NCBI GenBank assembly: GCA_963854835.1
Contig: OY978525.1
Span: forward strand, 33,221,266 to 33,285,265
Length of the DNA stretch: 64,000 nt
Direction: 5' to 3'
Origin: Megamerina dolium
Taxonomy: Eukaryota; Arthropoda; Insecta; Diptera; Megamerinidae
A model generated the notes under the pieces. That model worked only from the letters and a program-made list of their open reading frames with translations, ran no database searches and was not told the origin of the DNA. Numbering within the stretch: position 1 is the first letter of the stretch; each line of letters opens with the position of its first letter. The translations under genes were made by a program, and so were the position numbers. Of the stretch, positions 48,798 to 53,590 are shown piece by piece.

Positions 48798-49100
48798 AAG
48801 CATAAGTCGTTGCCGTCATAAATGTGACTTAAAGACTTTTATGCAGGCATTCTTTGAAATGCATAGAAAACACACACACTGAGATACCTTAGTACATTCA
48901 CTGTAAAATTCGAATAGAAAACTAGCTACATATAAGTATGTAGTGAATTCATAACAACATACCTTATCGATTTGATCGAGTGCAACATGTGCATCCACCC
49001 AGCTTGTGCGTATGTATAAATCTGAAAATAATTTCTCATCGACAACATCACCATGTGTGTCGGGTACACGCGGCAAACTATCCATTGTTGGTACAACCAT
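7366..49100 (-). CDS. ptc: patched: Hedgehog receptor, complete coding region in six exons
   Basis: Patched binds Hedgehog and, when free of ligand, keeps Smoothened inactive; it is a 12-span RND-type sterol transporter of the plasma membrane and endosomes. Exons are 49100-48963, 11823-11270, 11207-9245, 8934-8727, 8667-8396 and 8331-7366, joining in frame into 1366 residues, against 1286 in Drosophila melanogaster. Near-identity to Drosophila Patched is visible from SLPRVPDTHGDVVDEKLF at the N-terminus to the final GRAVRSYNFTS. The sterol-sensing domain is at about residues 430-585, with the conserved GLGVDH (Asp506) of transmembrane segment 4. Extracellular Cys residues and NxS/T glycosylation sites of loop 1 are kept. 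The C-tail is longer than in Drosophila and lacks PPxY. Intron 1 is about 37.1 kb; the others are 59-310 bp. Confidence 0.95.
8396..8667 (-). CDS. ptc: ptc coding exon 5
   Basis: The exon covers residues 955-1045, starting at IPFIFWEQYMTLRSSL. It contains transmembrane segments 8-10, including AIPAVILILSVGM. The donor is GTGAGT, phase 0. Confidence 0.94.
8727..8934 (-). CDS. ptc: ptc coding exon 4
   Basis: The exon encodes residues 886-954 plus one base, starting GKLHPEPRQYYH and ending LPNYPS, all within extracellular loop 2. The donor GTTAGT gives a phase-1 junction with the next exon (G then IPFIFWEQY). Confidence 0.94.
8935..9244 (-). other. ptc intron 3 (310 bp)
   Basis: This is the only downstream intron longer than 70 bp. 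It has a GTATGT donor and TTTCAG acceptor. I see no repeat or gene inside it. Confidence 0.8.
9245..11207 (-). CDS. ptc: ptc coding exon 3, with sterol-sensing domain
   Basis: This exon covers residues 231-885. In order it holds the rest of extracellular loop 1 (PCLNP, GGCYGYAAKYMHWPEEL), transmembrane segments 2-6 forming the sterol-sensing domain at about residues 430-585, a Asn/Gln/Ser-rich cytosolic loop at about 605-670, segment 7 and most of extracellular loop 2. The motif GLGVDHIFMLTAAY carries the conserved Asp of segment 4. Loop 1 begins in the previous exon. Confidence 0.96.
11270..11823 (-). CDS. ptc: ptc coding exon 2
   Basis: The acceptor TTTCAG precedes GKARGNRTAIYLRSVFQ and the donor is GTAAGT. 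The exon covers residues 47-230 and two bases of 231. It includes transmembrane segment 1 (KVLFVAILVLSTFCVGL) and the start of extracellular loop 1, with the conserved DCFWEG. Confidence 0.95.
11827..12713. other. ptc intron 1 segment, no gene or clear repeat
   Basis: This AT-rich stretch follows exon 2 upstream. A CAGGTGGGTACC string at about 12610 resembles part of the SINE, but the surroundings do not match. Confidence 0.4.
12714..12850 (-). mobile_element. SINE fragment, head half only
   Basis: The copy has the pol III-like head (GGGTGCCGTAGCTCAGTGG at the right end) and reaches only to the GACAGGTGGGTACC segment; the tail half is missing. It lies head-to-head with the complete SINE that starts at 13063. 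Confidence 0.75.
13063..13437 (+). mobile_element. tRNA-derived SINE, full-length copy
   Basis: The copy is flanked by a 9-bp duplication, TTACGATAC, at 13054-13062 and 13438-13446. It has all family parts: TAGCTCAGTGA A box, GGTTCAATCCC B box, the GGCAAGCAATTGGCAATTC body, and the GAGCCCTTTGGGGCTTTAAG tail followed by TTTATTTT. About 13 bases precede the usual GGGTGCC head. Confidence 0.85.
13447..14790. other. ptc intron 1 segment, AT-rich, no gene seen
   Basis: The stretch contains A-rich runs near 14430-14475 and many short TATA-like strings. I see no domain in the short open frames. Confidence 0.4.
14800..15310. repeat. Degenerate repeat array with TATGTTTTCGAAT motif
   Basis: Near-copies of ATGTTTTCGAATnnA occur at about 14868, 15060, 15178 and 15298, each preceded by a GGCGTAA- or GGACGTAA-like stretch about 40 bases before. 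The spacing is about 110-190 bp. It resembles a very diverged version of the GGCGTGG arrays found elsewhere in the window. Confidence 0.45.
15311..15662 (+). pseudogene. Mariner-like element, 5' end and helix-turn-helix start only
   Basis: A plausible terminal repeat starts at about 15318 (TGTCAAATAAGTACCCGGAA). Downstream, 15490-15620 encodes KFCVSNEISCAKMLEM and KTFGDSTMSKTQVYDWYK, the pattern of the N-terminal DNA-binding domain of mariner-type transposases. A stop follows at once, and no catalytic domain is present, so this is a truncated relic. A 13-bp-arm palindrome follows at 15630-15661. Confidence 0.55.
15663..17690. repeat. Low-complexity region rich in trinucleotide repeats
   Basis: GTT/CAA, GTC and CAG-type tracts dominate, with a (CAA)n run at about 17044-17073 and several poly(A) and poly(T) runs. 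Open frames here are repeat-encoded Val, Leu, Asn or Asp runs without domains. Confidence 0.7.
17693..17937 (+). mobile_element. SINE fragment, diverged, 5' head missing
   Basis: The match begins at CCGACTGAAGCA, just past the B box, and continues through CTCGGCAAGCACTTGCCAAG, the GATGCCACAAGGGATCTG segment and the tail. The tail has a local duplication of GGGCCCTTCA. Divergence marks it as an old copy. Confidence 0.7.
19291..19319. repeat. (CT)n microsatellite
   Basis: Fourteen or so CT units occur in a row. CT/GA runs are possible GAGA-factor targets in flies. Confidence 0.85.
20457..20486. repeat. Perfect hairpin, 14-bp arms
   Basis: TGTATGGATGAACT is followed by AC and then its exact reverse complement. 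No terminator or gene context is evident. Confidence 0.85.
21038..21102 (+). mobile_element. LINE 3'-end fragment (type A)
   Basis: The segment AGCGAAACATGCTAGATTCG through TGGCCACATAAGTAAGTAAG matches the 3' end of the longer LINE copy ending near 40300. Only the last 65 bp are present, as expected of extreme 5' truncation during target-primed reverse transcription. Confidence 0.6.
21523..21772 (+). mobile_element. Decayed LINE C-terminal fragment
   Basis: The translation shows HLLP, a stop, APVL and then RRRRMKYLGYP. This matches the CPAL...RRxxLG end of the zinc-binding C-terminus in RNase H-bearing insect LINEs. It ends in CTAACCTAAT. The assignment is tentative because only a short motif survives. 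Confidence 0.4.
21995..23275. mobile_element. Internally repeated GGGCGTGG element with terminal inverted repeat
   Basis: TATACCCTGCATA at 22022-22034 is mirrored exactly by TATGCAGGGTATA at 23250-23262. Inside, a block beginning TTTGTATGGGAG with GTGGGCGTGG and TCAATTATGGTTATTCTAGA occurs twice, about 296 bp apart (near 22340 and 22638), with partial copies around it. Near the right end is a GACGGACGGACGGACGGAC run. This architecture recalls the DINE-1/INE-1 (Helentron-like) elements of flies; that link is inference. A GTCGGCTGGTGCCGAC hairpin lies just before the left repeat. Confidence 0.65.
23276..24499. other. ptc intron 1 segment, no gene seen
   Basis: This AT-rich DNA shows no recognisable domain. 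A phrase near 24256-24312 is weakly like part of the SINE in reverse, too weak to call. Confidence 0.35.
24500..24645 (-). mobile_element. LINE fragment (type A), minus orientation
   Basis: The reverse strand encodes RVERMKEHAPAKKVLHADPA, followed by GSRRR, equivalent to the region near 40080-40150 in the longer plus-strand copy. It is a short 3'-region fragment, abutting a second fragment in the opposite direction. Confidence 0.6.
24660..24833 (+). mobile_element. LINE 3'-end fragment (type A), plus orientation
   Basis: The segment contains ISNWRQLTKKRDCWRS in translation and ends AATAGCCACATAAGTAAAT, matching the 3' end of the type A copy near 40300. Together with the inverted piece just before it, it forms a head-to-head pair. 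Confidence 0.65.
24834..25330. other. ptc intron 1 segment, no feature seen
   Basis: No gene or clear repeat was recognised in this AT-rich stretch. Confidence 0.35.
25334..26828 (+). mobile_element. Mariner transposon, mellifera-like, split by a SINE and defective
   Basis: The right end is the inverted repeat of TACCAGGTGTACAAGCTAAA, with TA at 26829-26830. The left end reads TACCAGG (25334-25340), then the SINE, then a repeat of TACCAGG and TGTACACGC from 25696. Coding remnants in three frames match mariner transposase in order: SSFVPEKEHIREAL, LVVTCDEKWIYFENPKRKKS, ELLKPGETVNAHRYHQQL, NWEVLPHPAYSPDLAPSDYH. Several frameshifts, an in-frame TGA near 26260, and a deletion after DYHLF make it non-functional. 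The deletion fuses that segment directly to SYEDV. Confidence 0.88.
25341..25692 (+). mobile_element. tRNA-derived SINE inserted into a mariner tip
   Basis: The copy runs from TGCCGTAGCTCAGTGG (A box) through the GGTTCAATACC B-box region to the GAGCCCTTTGGGGCTTTAAG tail. It is flanked by a 10-bp duplication, ATATACCAGG, at 25331-25340 and 25693-25702. The duplicated bases include the TA target and first seven bases of the neighbouring mariner element, so the SINE landed inside that element. Confidence 0.88.
26829..28084. other. ptc intron 1 segment, AT-rich, no gene seen
   Basis: A/T-rich runs dominate and open frames are short. I see no repeat family match. Confidence 0.4.
28085..28625 (-). 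mobile_element. LINE C-terminal fragment with zinc-binding motif (type B)
   Basis: An open frame of 137 codons on the minus strand contains LITGHGNFRYHLSKMG and CRLCVKEAETAAHIVCQCPA. The Cys-x2-Cys...His-x4-Cys pattern is that of the C-terminus of RNase H-bearing LINEs. Past the stop, the 3' region (GGGACGAAAAGGGACCCAG, AAGTGGTCTG) recurs at 55929-56062. The element is 5'-truncated, with no reverse transcriptase left. Confidence 0.75.
28640..29688. other. ptc intron 1 segment, AT-rich, no gene seen
   Basis: Nothing recognisable was found beyond short A-rich runs. Confidence 0.35.
29689..29975 (-). mobile_element. SINE copy, older, with canonical B box
   Basis: In minus orientation, the head reads through GGGTTCGATTCCCGG, a canonical pol III B box, but the A-box end is missing. 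The tail (GAGCCCTTCGGGGCC) is at the left. It has an internal duplication of the ACCTACTTCTAAAATTAAATT region and a deletion in the body. Confidence 0.72.
29980..31555. other. ptc intron 1 segment; contains a Ci/Gli motif and short repeats
   Basis: The stretch contains CAC and GTT trinucleotide tracts (30893-30917 and 31140-31160) and the Ci/Gli motif at 30790-30798. No gene was recognised. Confidence 0.4.
30790..30798 (-). promoter_or_regulatory. Candidate Ci/Gli binding site
   Basis: GACCACCCA on plus is the exact reverse complement of the Gli/Ci consensus TGGGTGGTC. It lies in ptc intron 1. ptc is a direct target of Ci in Drosophila, but no binding is shown here. Confidence 0.35.
31560..31935 (+). 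mobile_element. Tc1/mariner-type element, duplicated 5' end
   Basis: Two diverged copies of one 5' segment follow each other: about 31578-31735 and 31780-31935. Both have TGATTCATTTAA, TTTTATGACA, a run like CAAACTGTCAAACT, and GACTTA(A/G)C(G/A)CAGCA. The first encodes a broken MERL...RL..I..LFNE start typical of a transposase N-terminus, with stops. Confidence 0.5.
31938..32270 (+). mobile_element. SINE, diverged copy inserted in the Tc1/mariner relic
   Basis: The head TGCCGTAGCTCAGTGGCTAA (A box) and GTGGGTTTAATCCC B-box region are followed by a shortened body and the GAGCCCTTTGGCGCTTATGAG tail region. The head differs from the main group at several places, pointing to an older subfamily. 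Confidence 0.75.
32275..32530 (+). pseudogene. Tc1/mariner-type transposase fragment
   Basis: After the SINE the plus strand encodes KIVFSDEAHF (via one frame), then RFWAEEEPKQVQ and DLWAGRII, in the order found in Tc1/mariner transposases around the first catalytic Asp. Frameshifts and stops break it. It probably continues the element begun at 31560. Confidence 0.55.
32535..33420. other. ptc intron 1 segment, no gene seen
   Basis: A (TG)n tract is at 33164-33188; AAT/CAA and CAG-type tracts lie around 33000-33080. No domain was recognised. Confidence 0.4.
33164..33188. repeat. (TG)n microsatellite
   Basis: About twelve TG units occur in a row. Confidence 0.85.
33421..34375. repeat. Degenerate tandem array with CACGCC(T/C)AC units
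   Basis: Units of roughly 145-190 bp each carry a CACGCCTAC(C/T)TnCCATAC box followed by GTATG(T/G), then AAAATCTnAnGTTATCA and (C/T)TGAAA. At least five units can be traced near 33562, 33670, 33812, 33930 and 34080. The reverse complement of the box (TATGGnAGGTAGGCGTGG) matches the GTATGGGAG...GGGCGTGG boxes of the element at 21995-23275. Confidence 0.65.
34384..34746 (+). mobile_element. tRNA-derived SINE, full-length copy
   Basis: The copy is flanked by the 8-bp duplication TATCTTCA at 34376-34383 and 34747-34754. It has the complete head, A and B boxes, body and tail, and it interrupts the end of the CACGCC array. Confidence 0.88.
34856..34907 (-). mobile_element. SINE tail-only fragment
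   Basis: Only the last 50 bp (GAAGAGAAGCTCGGTCAATG through the stem-loop GAGCCCTTTGGGGCTTTAAG) are present, in minus orientation. This is extreme 5' truncation. Confidence 0.7.
34910..37892. other. ptc intron 1 segment, mostly unique
   Basis: The stretch contains GTT/GTC trinucleotide tracts near 35170-35330, a (TG)n at about 35435-35455, and a lone GGGCGTGG near 36452. No gene was recognised. Confidence 0.4.
37893..38205 (+). mobile_element. SINE, diverged copy
   Basis: The head (CGTAGCTCAGTG, then a duplicated-looking CTCAGCTCCGTG insertion) leads to GTGAGTTCAATCCTC (B box), then CGGCAAGCAATTG and GATGTCACAAGAGTTCT. The tail is recognisable only to TCGGCCAC. Confidence 0.7.
38206..39160. 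other. ptc intron 1 segment, no gene seen
   Basis: This AT-rich DNA shows no recognisable domain or repeat. Confidence 0.35.
39165..40300 (+). mobile_element. Non-LTR retrotransposon fragment (type A), reverse transcriptase to 3' end
   Basis: The element is 5'-truncated and starts within the reverse transcriptase at HHLFVDYKAAFD. It continues with EFGVPAKLIRLCRMTLHNS, a CDFFNLIMEKIIRAA region and the catalytic box YADDIDIIGMN, then the thumb and C-terminal part (YLGTSINN, RRITLANRCYFGLSK, IQRLRWLGHVERME). Frameshifts lie near 39370, 39550 and 39840. The 3' end is TTATGGCCACATAAGTAGGT. The protein is of the type common in insect LINEs of the RTE/jockey-like groups; I am not sure of the clade. 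Confidence 0.8.
40301..40590. other. Between LINE and tandem array, no feature seen
   Basis: No recognisable feature was found in this stretch. Confidence 0.3.
40595..41570. repeat. Degenerate tandem array, about 110-150 bp units
   Basis: Variants of GAT(G/A)C(A/C)TTGA(A/C)AAATAATGGTAGC followed by TTTnATA(C/T)AAATTTGA(T/C)(G/A)ATTTTTG recur near 40736, 40900, 41011, 41296 and 41447, with a shortened copy near 41150. Between them recur AGTACT/AATACTnTTTTG phrases. Copies are strongly diverged. Confidence 0.55.
42901..42909 (+). promoter_or_regulatory. Candidate Ci/Gli binding site
   Basis: TGGGTGGTC is an exact match to the Gli/Ci consensus. It lies in ptc intron 1, about 6.1 kb downstream of exon 1. 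Confidence 0.38.
42998..43024. repeat. (AG)n microsatellite
   Basis: About thirteen AG units occur, about 90 bp from a Ci/Gli motif. GA runs are potential GAGA-factor sites. Confidence 0.85.
43560..44215. repeat. Second CACGCC-type repeat array
   Basis: Phrases (C/G)CT(C/G)CCAT with AAAAGTATGTTTTT(A/G)AAT, TTTGCATACGAAAATCTAAAG and AAGCTGAAACTTGGAACATG recur and match the array at 33421-34375. The unit length is about 150 bp. The array is diverged and short. Confidence 0.55.
44220..46905. other. ptc intron 1 segment with trinucleotide repeats
   Basis: (GTT)n at 44826-44855, further GTT runs near 45073-45105 and 45570-45590, and GTAG tetramers near 45355-45395 occur here. Open frames reflect these tracts. 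A-rich runs lie at 46510-46750. Confidence 0.45.
46906..47660. repeat. Degenerate repeat array interrupted by a SINE
   Basis: Phrases such as CCAATGTCTACCGATTTTTT, CAACATTTTTTCTGAACATA and AGAGTACnTCAGGAGTAG recur on either side of the SINE at 47052. The same family is recognisable at 53180-53480 and, in reverse, at 57360-59100 (AAATATTGTTGAGGAAAAAT). Confidence 0.5.
47052..47412 (+). mobile_element. tRNA-derived SINE, full-length copy
   Basis: The copy is flanked by the 9-bp duplication TTATGCTCC at 47043-47051 and 47413-47421. Head GGGTGCCGTAGCTCAGTGG, body and tail are all present and nearly identical to the copies at 25341 and 34384. Confidence 0.9.
47661..48962. other. First part of ptc intron 1 next to exon 1
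   Basis: The stretch contains the (AG)n tract at 48749-48800, about 160 bp from exon 1. No gene was recognised. Confidence 0.4.
48749..48800. repeat. (AG)n microsatellite near ptc exon 1
   Basis: A nearly pure AG tract of about 50 bp lies within 215 bp of exon 1. GAGA factor binds such runs in flies; a role here is inference. Confidence 0.8.
48963..49100 (-). CDS. ptc: ptc coding exon 1
   Basis: The exon encodes 46 residues ending in LDQIDK before the donor GTATGT, phase 0. Two Met codons are possible: 49100 (MVVPTMDSLPRV) and 49085 (MDSLPRV). Drosophila starts MDRDSLPRV, so the second aligns better. Both have A at -3 and G at +4; the upstream one is used here as the longer frame. Confidence 0.9.
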
Positions 49101-50795
49101 TTTTCTTTGTTGTTGTTGTTTATTTTGCTGTCACTTGCTTTTTTACGTTTTCTTTTTAATTTCTTTATTATTACTATTATGTATTTTATTTATTCTTGTT
49201 GACTGATGTCTTACATAAATTTGCTATAAATGCAGCCTTGATCACACCGTATGAGATTGAGATTGAGAGGGAGAGCAAGAACAACAGCAAAAGAGCACAA
49301 TCGTGTAAAGTAGAATGTAAACAATCAATGCTGCCAAGTCATAACATTAATAATACTTATGTTCATTGTGTTGCCGCAATACGTTTGAATGCGTTTAACA
49401 TACGTAGAGTTGCTACCTGCCATTTGTTTAATAAACAAACAATTTTTGTTGTTTATTTTCAATTTATATAAATTATATGATGGCGCTAAATTGAGAGATT
49501 TATATATTTTTTGATATTTCCACTAGTTATTAAAATATTTTATTTTATTCAGATTTTCTTCTACTTCTTTTCTTCGTCTTCTGTTATTTCTTCAAATCTT
49601 AACTCTAAACATCTTCATCACGAATATATTTTTGTTATTATATATATATACGATATGTATGTATATTTTTTGTTTGCATCTCATTATTGTTTTTCTTTTT
49701 GTTCACATTTATGCTATGTCGGCGTGTGCTTAAGATACTTTTTTTTTGCTTTTTTCTTATGACTTAATTTCACTCACACGATTACCATACCACACTCGCA
49801 TTTGTGCTCATTTTAAGAATAACAAAAATAGTTTCAAAATAACAAAAGATTTTGTTGTGAAAAGTGGTTCGTTTTTTTATTTTTATTTTTTATTATTACA
49901 TTTATCTTCAATTCTTGCTCTCTGTTAATACGTATTTGTACGTGTCGTGTGACGTTTTGTTTCACTTAATTCATGTATGCGTCTAAAAATTTAACTCATA
50001 TTCGATTTTTTAACCACTTCAGCCAAATCAAATTGAACTAAATGGTTCGACGTTTTTACTTCTTCTTCTTAAATAAACAATTTAACGTGGAGATTATTTT
50101 ACTCAACAATAACAAAAACCAACTACCAATACGTATGCAAATATGTATTGAATTATTATGATTATGATTTTTTTCTCCTCAAAAACGATTTTCGATTTTC
50201 CGCAAAGACATCTTACCGCAATGACGATCGAACACAATCTGATTGCAGCAATATGTTGACTCTCCAAATGTATTGTGAGATCACATTACTTTAACCTCAT
50301 CTTCAGCATACAAACGCTTGTGTGCGATATAGATACGCACATAGATACACACAAATGCATAAATGTTTAATATTTTCATATATCCATTCGGCCATTTTGA
50401 TTTACTATCTCTTTCTAACGTACGCATATTTGTGCATCGAATGGTTATGGAAACTACCTACCGATGTATGCATATATTCGGGTTGTATACACTGTGTACT
50501 CACTGTTATGCCAGATGCTGCTATTGTTCATTCTCTTCTGTAAATGACTTCTCTTAAAAGATGATATTAACATAACTATGTGTAATATTTCACGTGTATC
50601 TTAAATGCGAACATCTTCTGTTAAGTACTCCTGCCGCTGTTACAAGCACAACATATCAGTTATGTATGTTACTTTAACATTGATCAATTAAAAATATACA
50701 GTGGCGTTATTCGTATGTTTTTTTGGATACACTTTATTCGAAATCTTACTATAACTAAAAAATATTAAAATGATTAAAATTTGATATTATTTTAT
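49101..50795. other. Immediate upstream of ptc: 5' UTR and promoter region expected
   Basis: The ptc transcript must start here or farther right. No coding feature was recognised. I cannot fix a transcription start from sequence. Confidence 0.5.
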
Positions 50796-50799
50796 TTAA

Positions 50800-51331
50800 G
50801 GAGGAAGACCACTTTGACGGTTTGAAAAAATCGGATTTTTTTTTTTTGCTTGAAATGTTCTATGAGGTGTGTATTTTAATGTAGTATGCATCTATAGTCC
50901 GCCAGAAACATTTAAATGAGGTACGAGACGATTTTTTAAAAAATTTCCCGGGGCACTGAGCGAGTTTCTAAAACTTCAAACGCGTTTATCTCGAAACGAC
51001 ATTTTGTAAACTGGTGGGACATATCACGCTTGCAGTTTTCGGCTTCAGTATTTCAGTGCGAAATTATATGGAGAATAACCTGCCTATCTAACTTTTGTTC
51101 CAGATTCACTTCCAAGGGTCCAGATGTCCCACCGATGGGAAAACCGGGCTGGAGGGGGGCTACGCGACGTGTACAGTGAGCCCAAGATCCAAGCAAAAAA
51201 AATTGACATTTATTGTAAAAAAGATAACTAATAAAATCATATAAAACATTTTATCATTGCAAGTTGTTTTAATGCTGAAAAAAAATTCCGAAAATACTTT
51301 ATTTTCCGACAGCTCAAGGTGGTCTTCCCCC
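50800..51331. mobile_element. Inverted-repeat element flanked by TTAA (MITE-like)
   Basis: The left end GGAGGAAGACCACTTTGA mirrors the right end (its reverse complement reads GGGGGAAGACCACCTTGA), with TTAA on both sides at 50796-50799 and 51332-51335. There is no open frame with a transposase domain inside, so it would be non-autonomous. TTAA duplication is typical of piggyBac-type elements, but the terminal bases are not typical for them. Confidence 0.6.
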
Positions 51332-51342
51332 TTAATAAAAAA

Positions 51343-52720
51343 AAACAGCGTAAAGATCATACAGCTCATCGTTGTTCTTCAATCGGTACTCGCCATCAAC
51401 GCAAATAGGTCCGAAGATTCTGCACAGAACTTTTCTCTCAAAACTTCAAGCATACTCTAGGTACTCTTGTTCCAATTATGCTGCACTGTCTGGTCTCGAG
51501 TTGATACCAATTATGTCAATATCGTCGGCATAAGCCAGCAGCACAACACCAGGAGATAGTGCCATTATGTCGTAAATCTGTATAATTTTCTCCATAATAA
51601 GGTTGAAGAAGTCACACGATAACGAATCACATGGTCTGAAACCTCGTTCGGTATTAAACGGAGGGGAGAGGTCCTTCCCAATTTTCACTGCACAACGAGA
51701 GTTAAACAGTGTCATTCTGCAAAGTTGAATGAGTTTTACAGTTATACCAAATTCAGACATAGTTGTGTAGAGGTAATCCCATATCGAACTGTCGAAAGCG
51801 GCTTTATAATCGACGAATAATTGACGTCTGTCGATCAGTTTTCTTGGGTCTTTTACAGGATTAGGCGTGGTGTAAAAATTTGATCGATGGTGGATTTATT
51901 CTTTCTGAAGCCACACTGATAATGTCCAATCAGGTTATTGAGCATAGGCTTCAATCTTTCACACAATACGCACGATAAGACCTTGTATGCGATGCTCAGG
52001 AGACTTATGCCACGGTAGTTGGAGCAAATTGTGGAGTCTTCTTTCTTATGTGTGGGGCAGAGAACACTGAAACTCTAATCATCGGGCATGCTTTCGTCCG
52101 ACCATACCCTGTTTATGAGCTGGTGCATGCAGGTGAGCAGCTCATCGCCGCCGGTTTTAAACAACTCGGCAGGCAGGCCATCTGCACCTGCTGCTTGGTT
52201 CTTTTTCAGTTAAAACAGCCATAACTTCGTCATGGTCGGGTGGTGAAACGCCACCCGACCATGACGGAATCCTCCACTGGCGGAATTGTTCGTAGCATCG
52301 CCATTCAGTAACTTAGAGAAGTGTTCCCTCCATAGACTCAGTACACCGCTTGTTCCGTCACGGCAGGAACAGGCTCCTGTCTCATTCCTGTCGCCACATA
52401 TCTCTATCTCCTCATACTAGCGTCTTTCTTATTCTCTCTTCTTACGCCTCAAAACGTCTCTCCGCACTCCTTTTCTCTCTGTACCGCTCCTAAACAGCTC
52501 GCGTTGTGCCTGCACGCAGGATTTTTCTTTAGGCGGCGTCTTTCTCTGCGGTAGCATCGTGACACTAATGATCATAGCACTTGTTCCTCAGAGGTCGGTA
52601 GTAACCGATTACCTCTTCGGCAGCAGCAGTCATGGAGTGGGATAAGCGTGTCCACCGTGCGCAAGTATCATCATGTTGGGGAATGTTCTGCCTAAGCAGA
52701 TCCGAGGGCGAATAGGTGTT
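51343..52720 (-). mobile_element. Non-LTR retrotransposon fragment (type A), minus orientation
   Basis: Reading leftward, remnants encode TTRAV and ERYREKR, then the pre-reverse-transcriptase region, then EFGITVKLIQLCRMTLFNS, CDFFNLIMEKII and the catalytic YADDIDIIGINSR. The C-terminal part with LREKFCAES and ACGCTGTTTTT marks the left end. Many stops and frameshifts are present. It abuts the TTAA element at 51335. Confidence 0.78.
52228..52266. repeat. Perfect hairpin with 16-bp arms inside the LINE
   Basis: CGTCATGGTCGGGTGG is followed by a 7-base loop and its exact reverse complement. Since it lies within a decayed LINE, it probably arose as a local inverted duplication. Confidence 0.85.
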
Positions 52721-52855
52721 ATATTTTATTAGGCATTAGGAGGACGACTTTTCACTTTGGTACGCAAGTCCTCCTTATGAAATTCTATAAAAAAATTGTA
52801 GACGTAAAGTAAGGGTAAATGGCTAAAGTCCTTAAAATTATTATATATCAAGTAA

Positions 52856-52914
52856 TGTGGTTGCCCTCCCTGTGCGAGCACACACTTAGGTCAGAAAGGC
52901 CAGTTGTAATACCA
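52856..52914 (-). mobile_element. Diverged copy of the TTAGG-ended insertion's core
   Basis: On the minus strand GGTGGTATTACAACTGGCCT, a CTGACCTAAGTG phrase and GGGCAACCACATT parallel the core at 61570-61632. It directly abuts the truncated SINE at 52915, so the join is a nested or composite insertion. Confidence 0.5.
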
Positions 52915-53168
52915 CCAAGCTTCACTTCCACTACTGTTGTGCGTGTTAAATTTGGACAGTATTAGAAGGGGCCTATTTATATTGATCGGTTCCAAACGAC
53001 AGAAGCGTTGTGACAAATTTTCGCAAATTGTTTCTGCCGGAAAATTTCCCATTACTTGGTGGCAGGTGCATGCCGTTAGAAGGAAAAATGTTTTCGATAT
53101 AAAACTTTAATCAAATGGGATATAAGCCCAGAAGGCCAACGCCCTATCCACTGAGCTACGGCATACAC
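52915..53168 (-). mobile_element. SINE, diverged and truncated at its tail
   Basis: In minus orientation the right end reads CCGTAGCTCAGTGGATAG (A box) and the body continues to CTACTGTTGTGCGTG and AGCTT. The family stem-loop is missing, replaced by the core of the TTAGG-type insertion. Confidence 0.7.
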
Positions 53169-53179
53169 CTCCAAATTAA

Positions 53180-53590
53180 GAAAAGTAGAAAAACCAATAA
53201 TCGCATAGTTGATCAGGAGTTGCCACTAGAGGGGTAAAGTGTATGATAATGCTACAAGCGTTTATTACTCCTTAAAATTTTCCTCGAACATGCTTGCTCC
53301 TATCTCCATCCCTTAAGTGGATTCCATTATAAAAATTGCATTATTATAAAATTGGCTCCCACCTTTTGTAGGATGCCCTTGGAAAAATAAAATATATGCG
53401 TGACTCCCAATATTTTTCTGTCACCAACATTTTTTCTGAACGTACGTACTCAAGTGGACCTCCTCCAAAAATCAATGACAAATGATTGATAAAAACCAAA
53501 ATAGAAAAAATGTACATAATATTCAAAATCTTCAAAGAAAATATTGAATATTTTTTCAAAACTTTTCTCGCAAAATGCTATCAAAACAAA
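53180..53590. repeat. Degenerate repeat array
   Basis: Phrases of the array at 46906-47660 recur here: TTACTCCTTAAAATTTTCCT, CGAACATGCTTGCTCC, AACATTTTTTCTGAACGTA. The copies are diverged. Confidence 0.5.

Larger units (their letters stand above)
11824..48962 (-). other. ptc intron 1 (about 37.1 kb), repeat-filled
   Basis: Coding exon 1 ends with GTATGT at 48962 and exon 2 follows TTTCAG at 11824. The intron contains SINEs, LINE fragments, Tc1/mariner relics, GGGCGTGG-type repeat arrays and trinucleotide tracts, listed separately. No host gene nested within it was recognised. Whether any untranslated exon or alternative promoter lies inside cannot be told from sequence alone. Confidence 0.85.

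Noticed and set aside
50800..51331. Definite piggyBac assignment
   Set aside because: TTAA flanks fit, but terminal bases do not match the usual piggyBac ends and no transposase is present.
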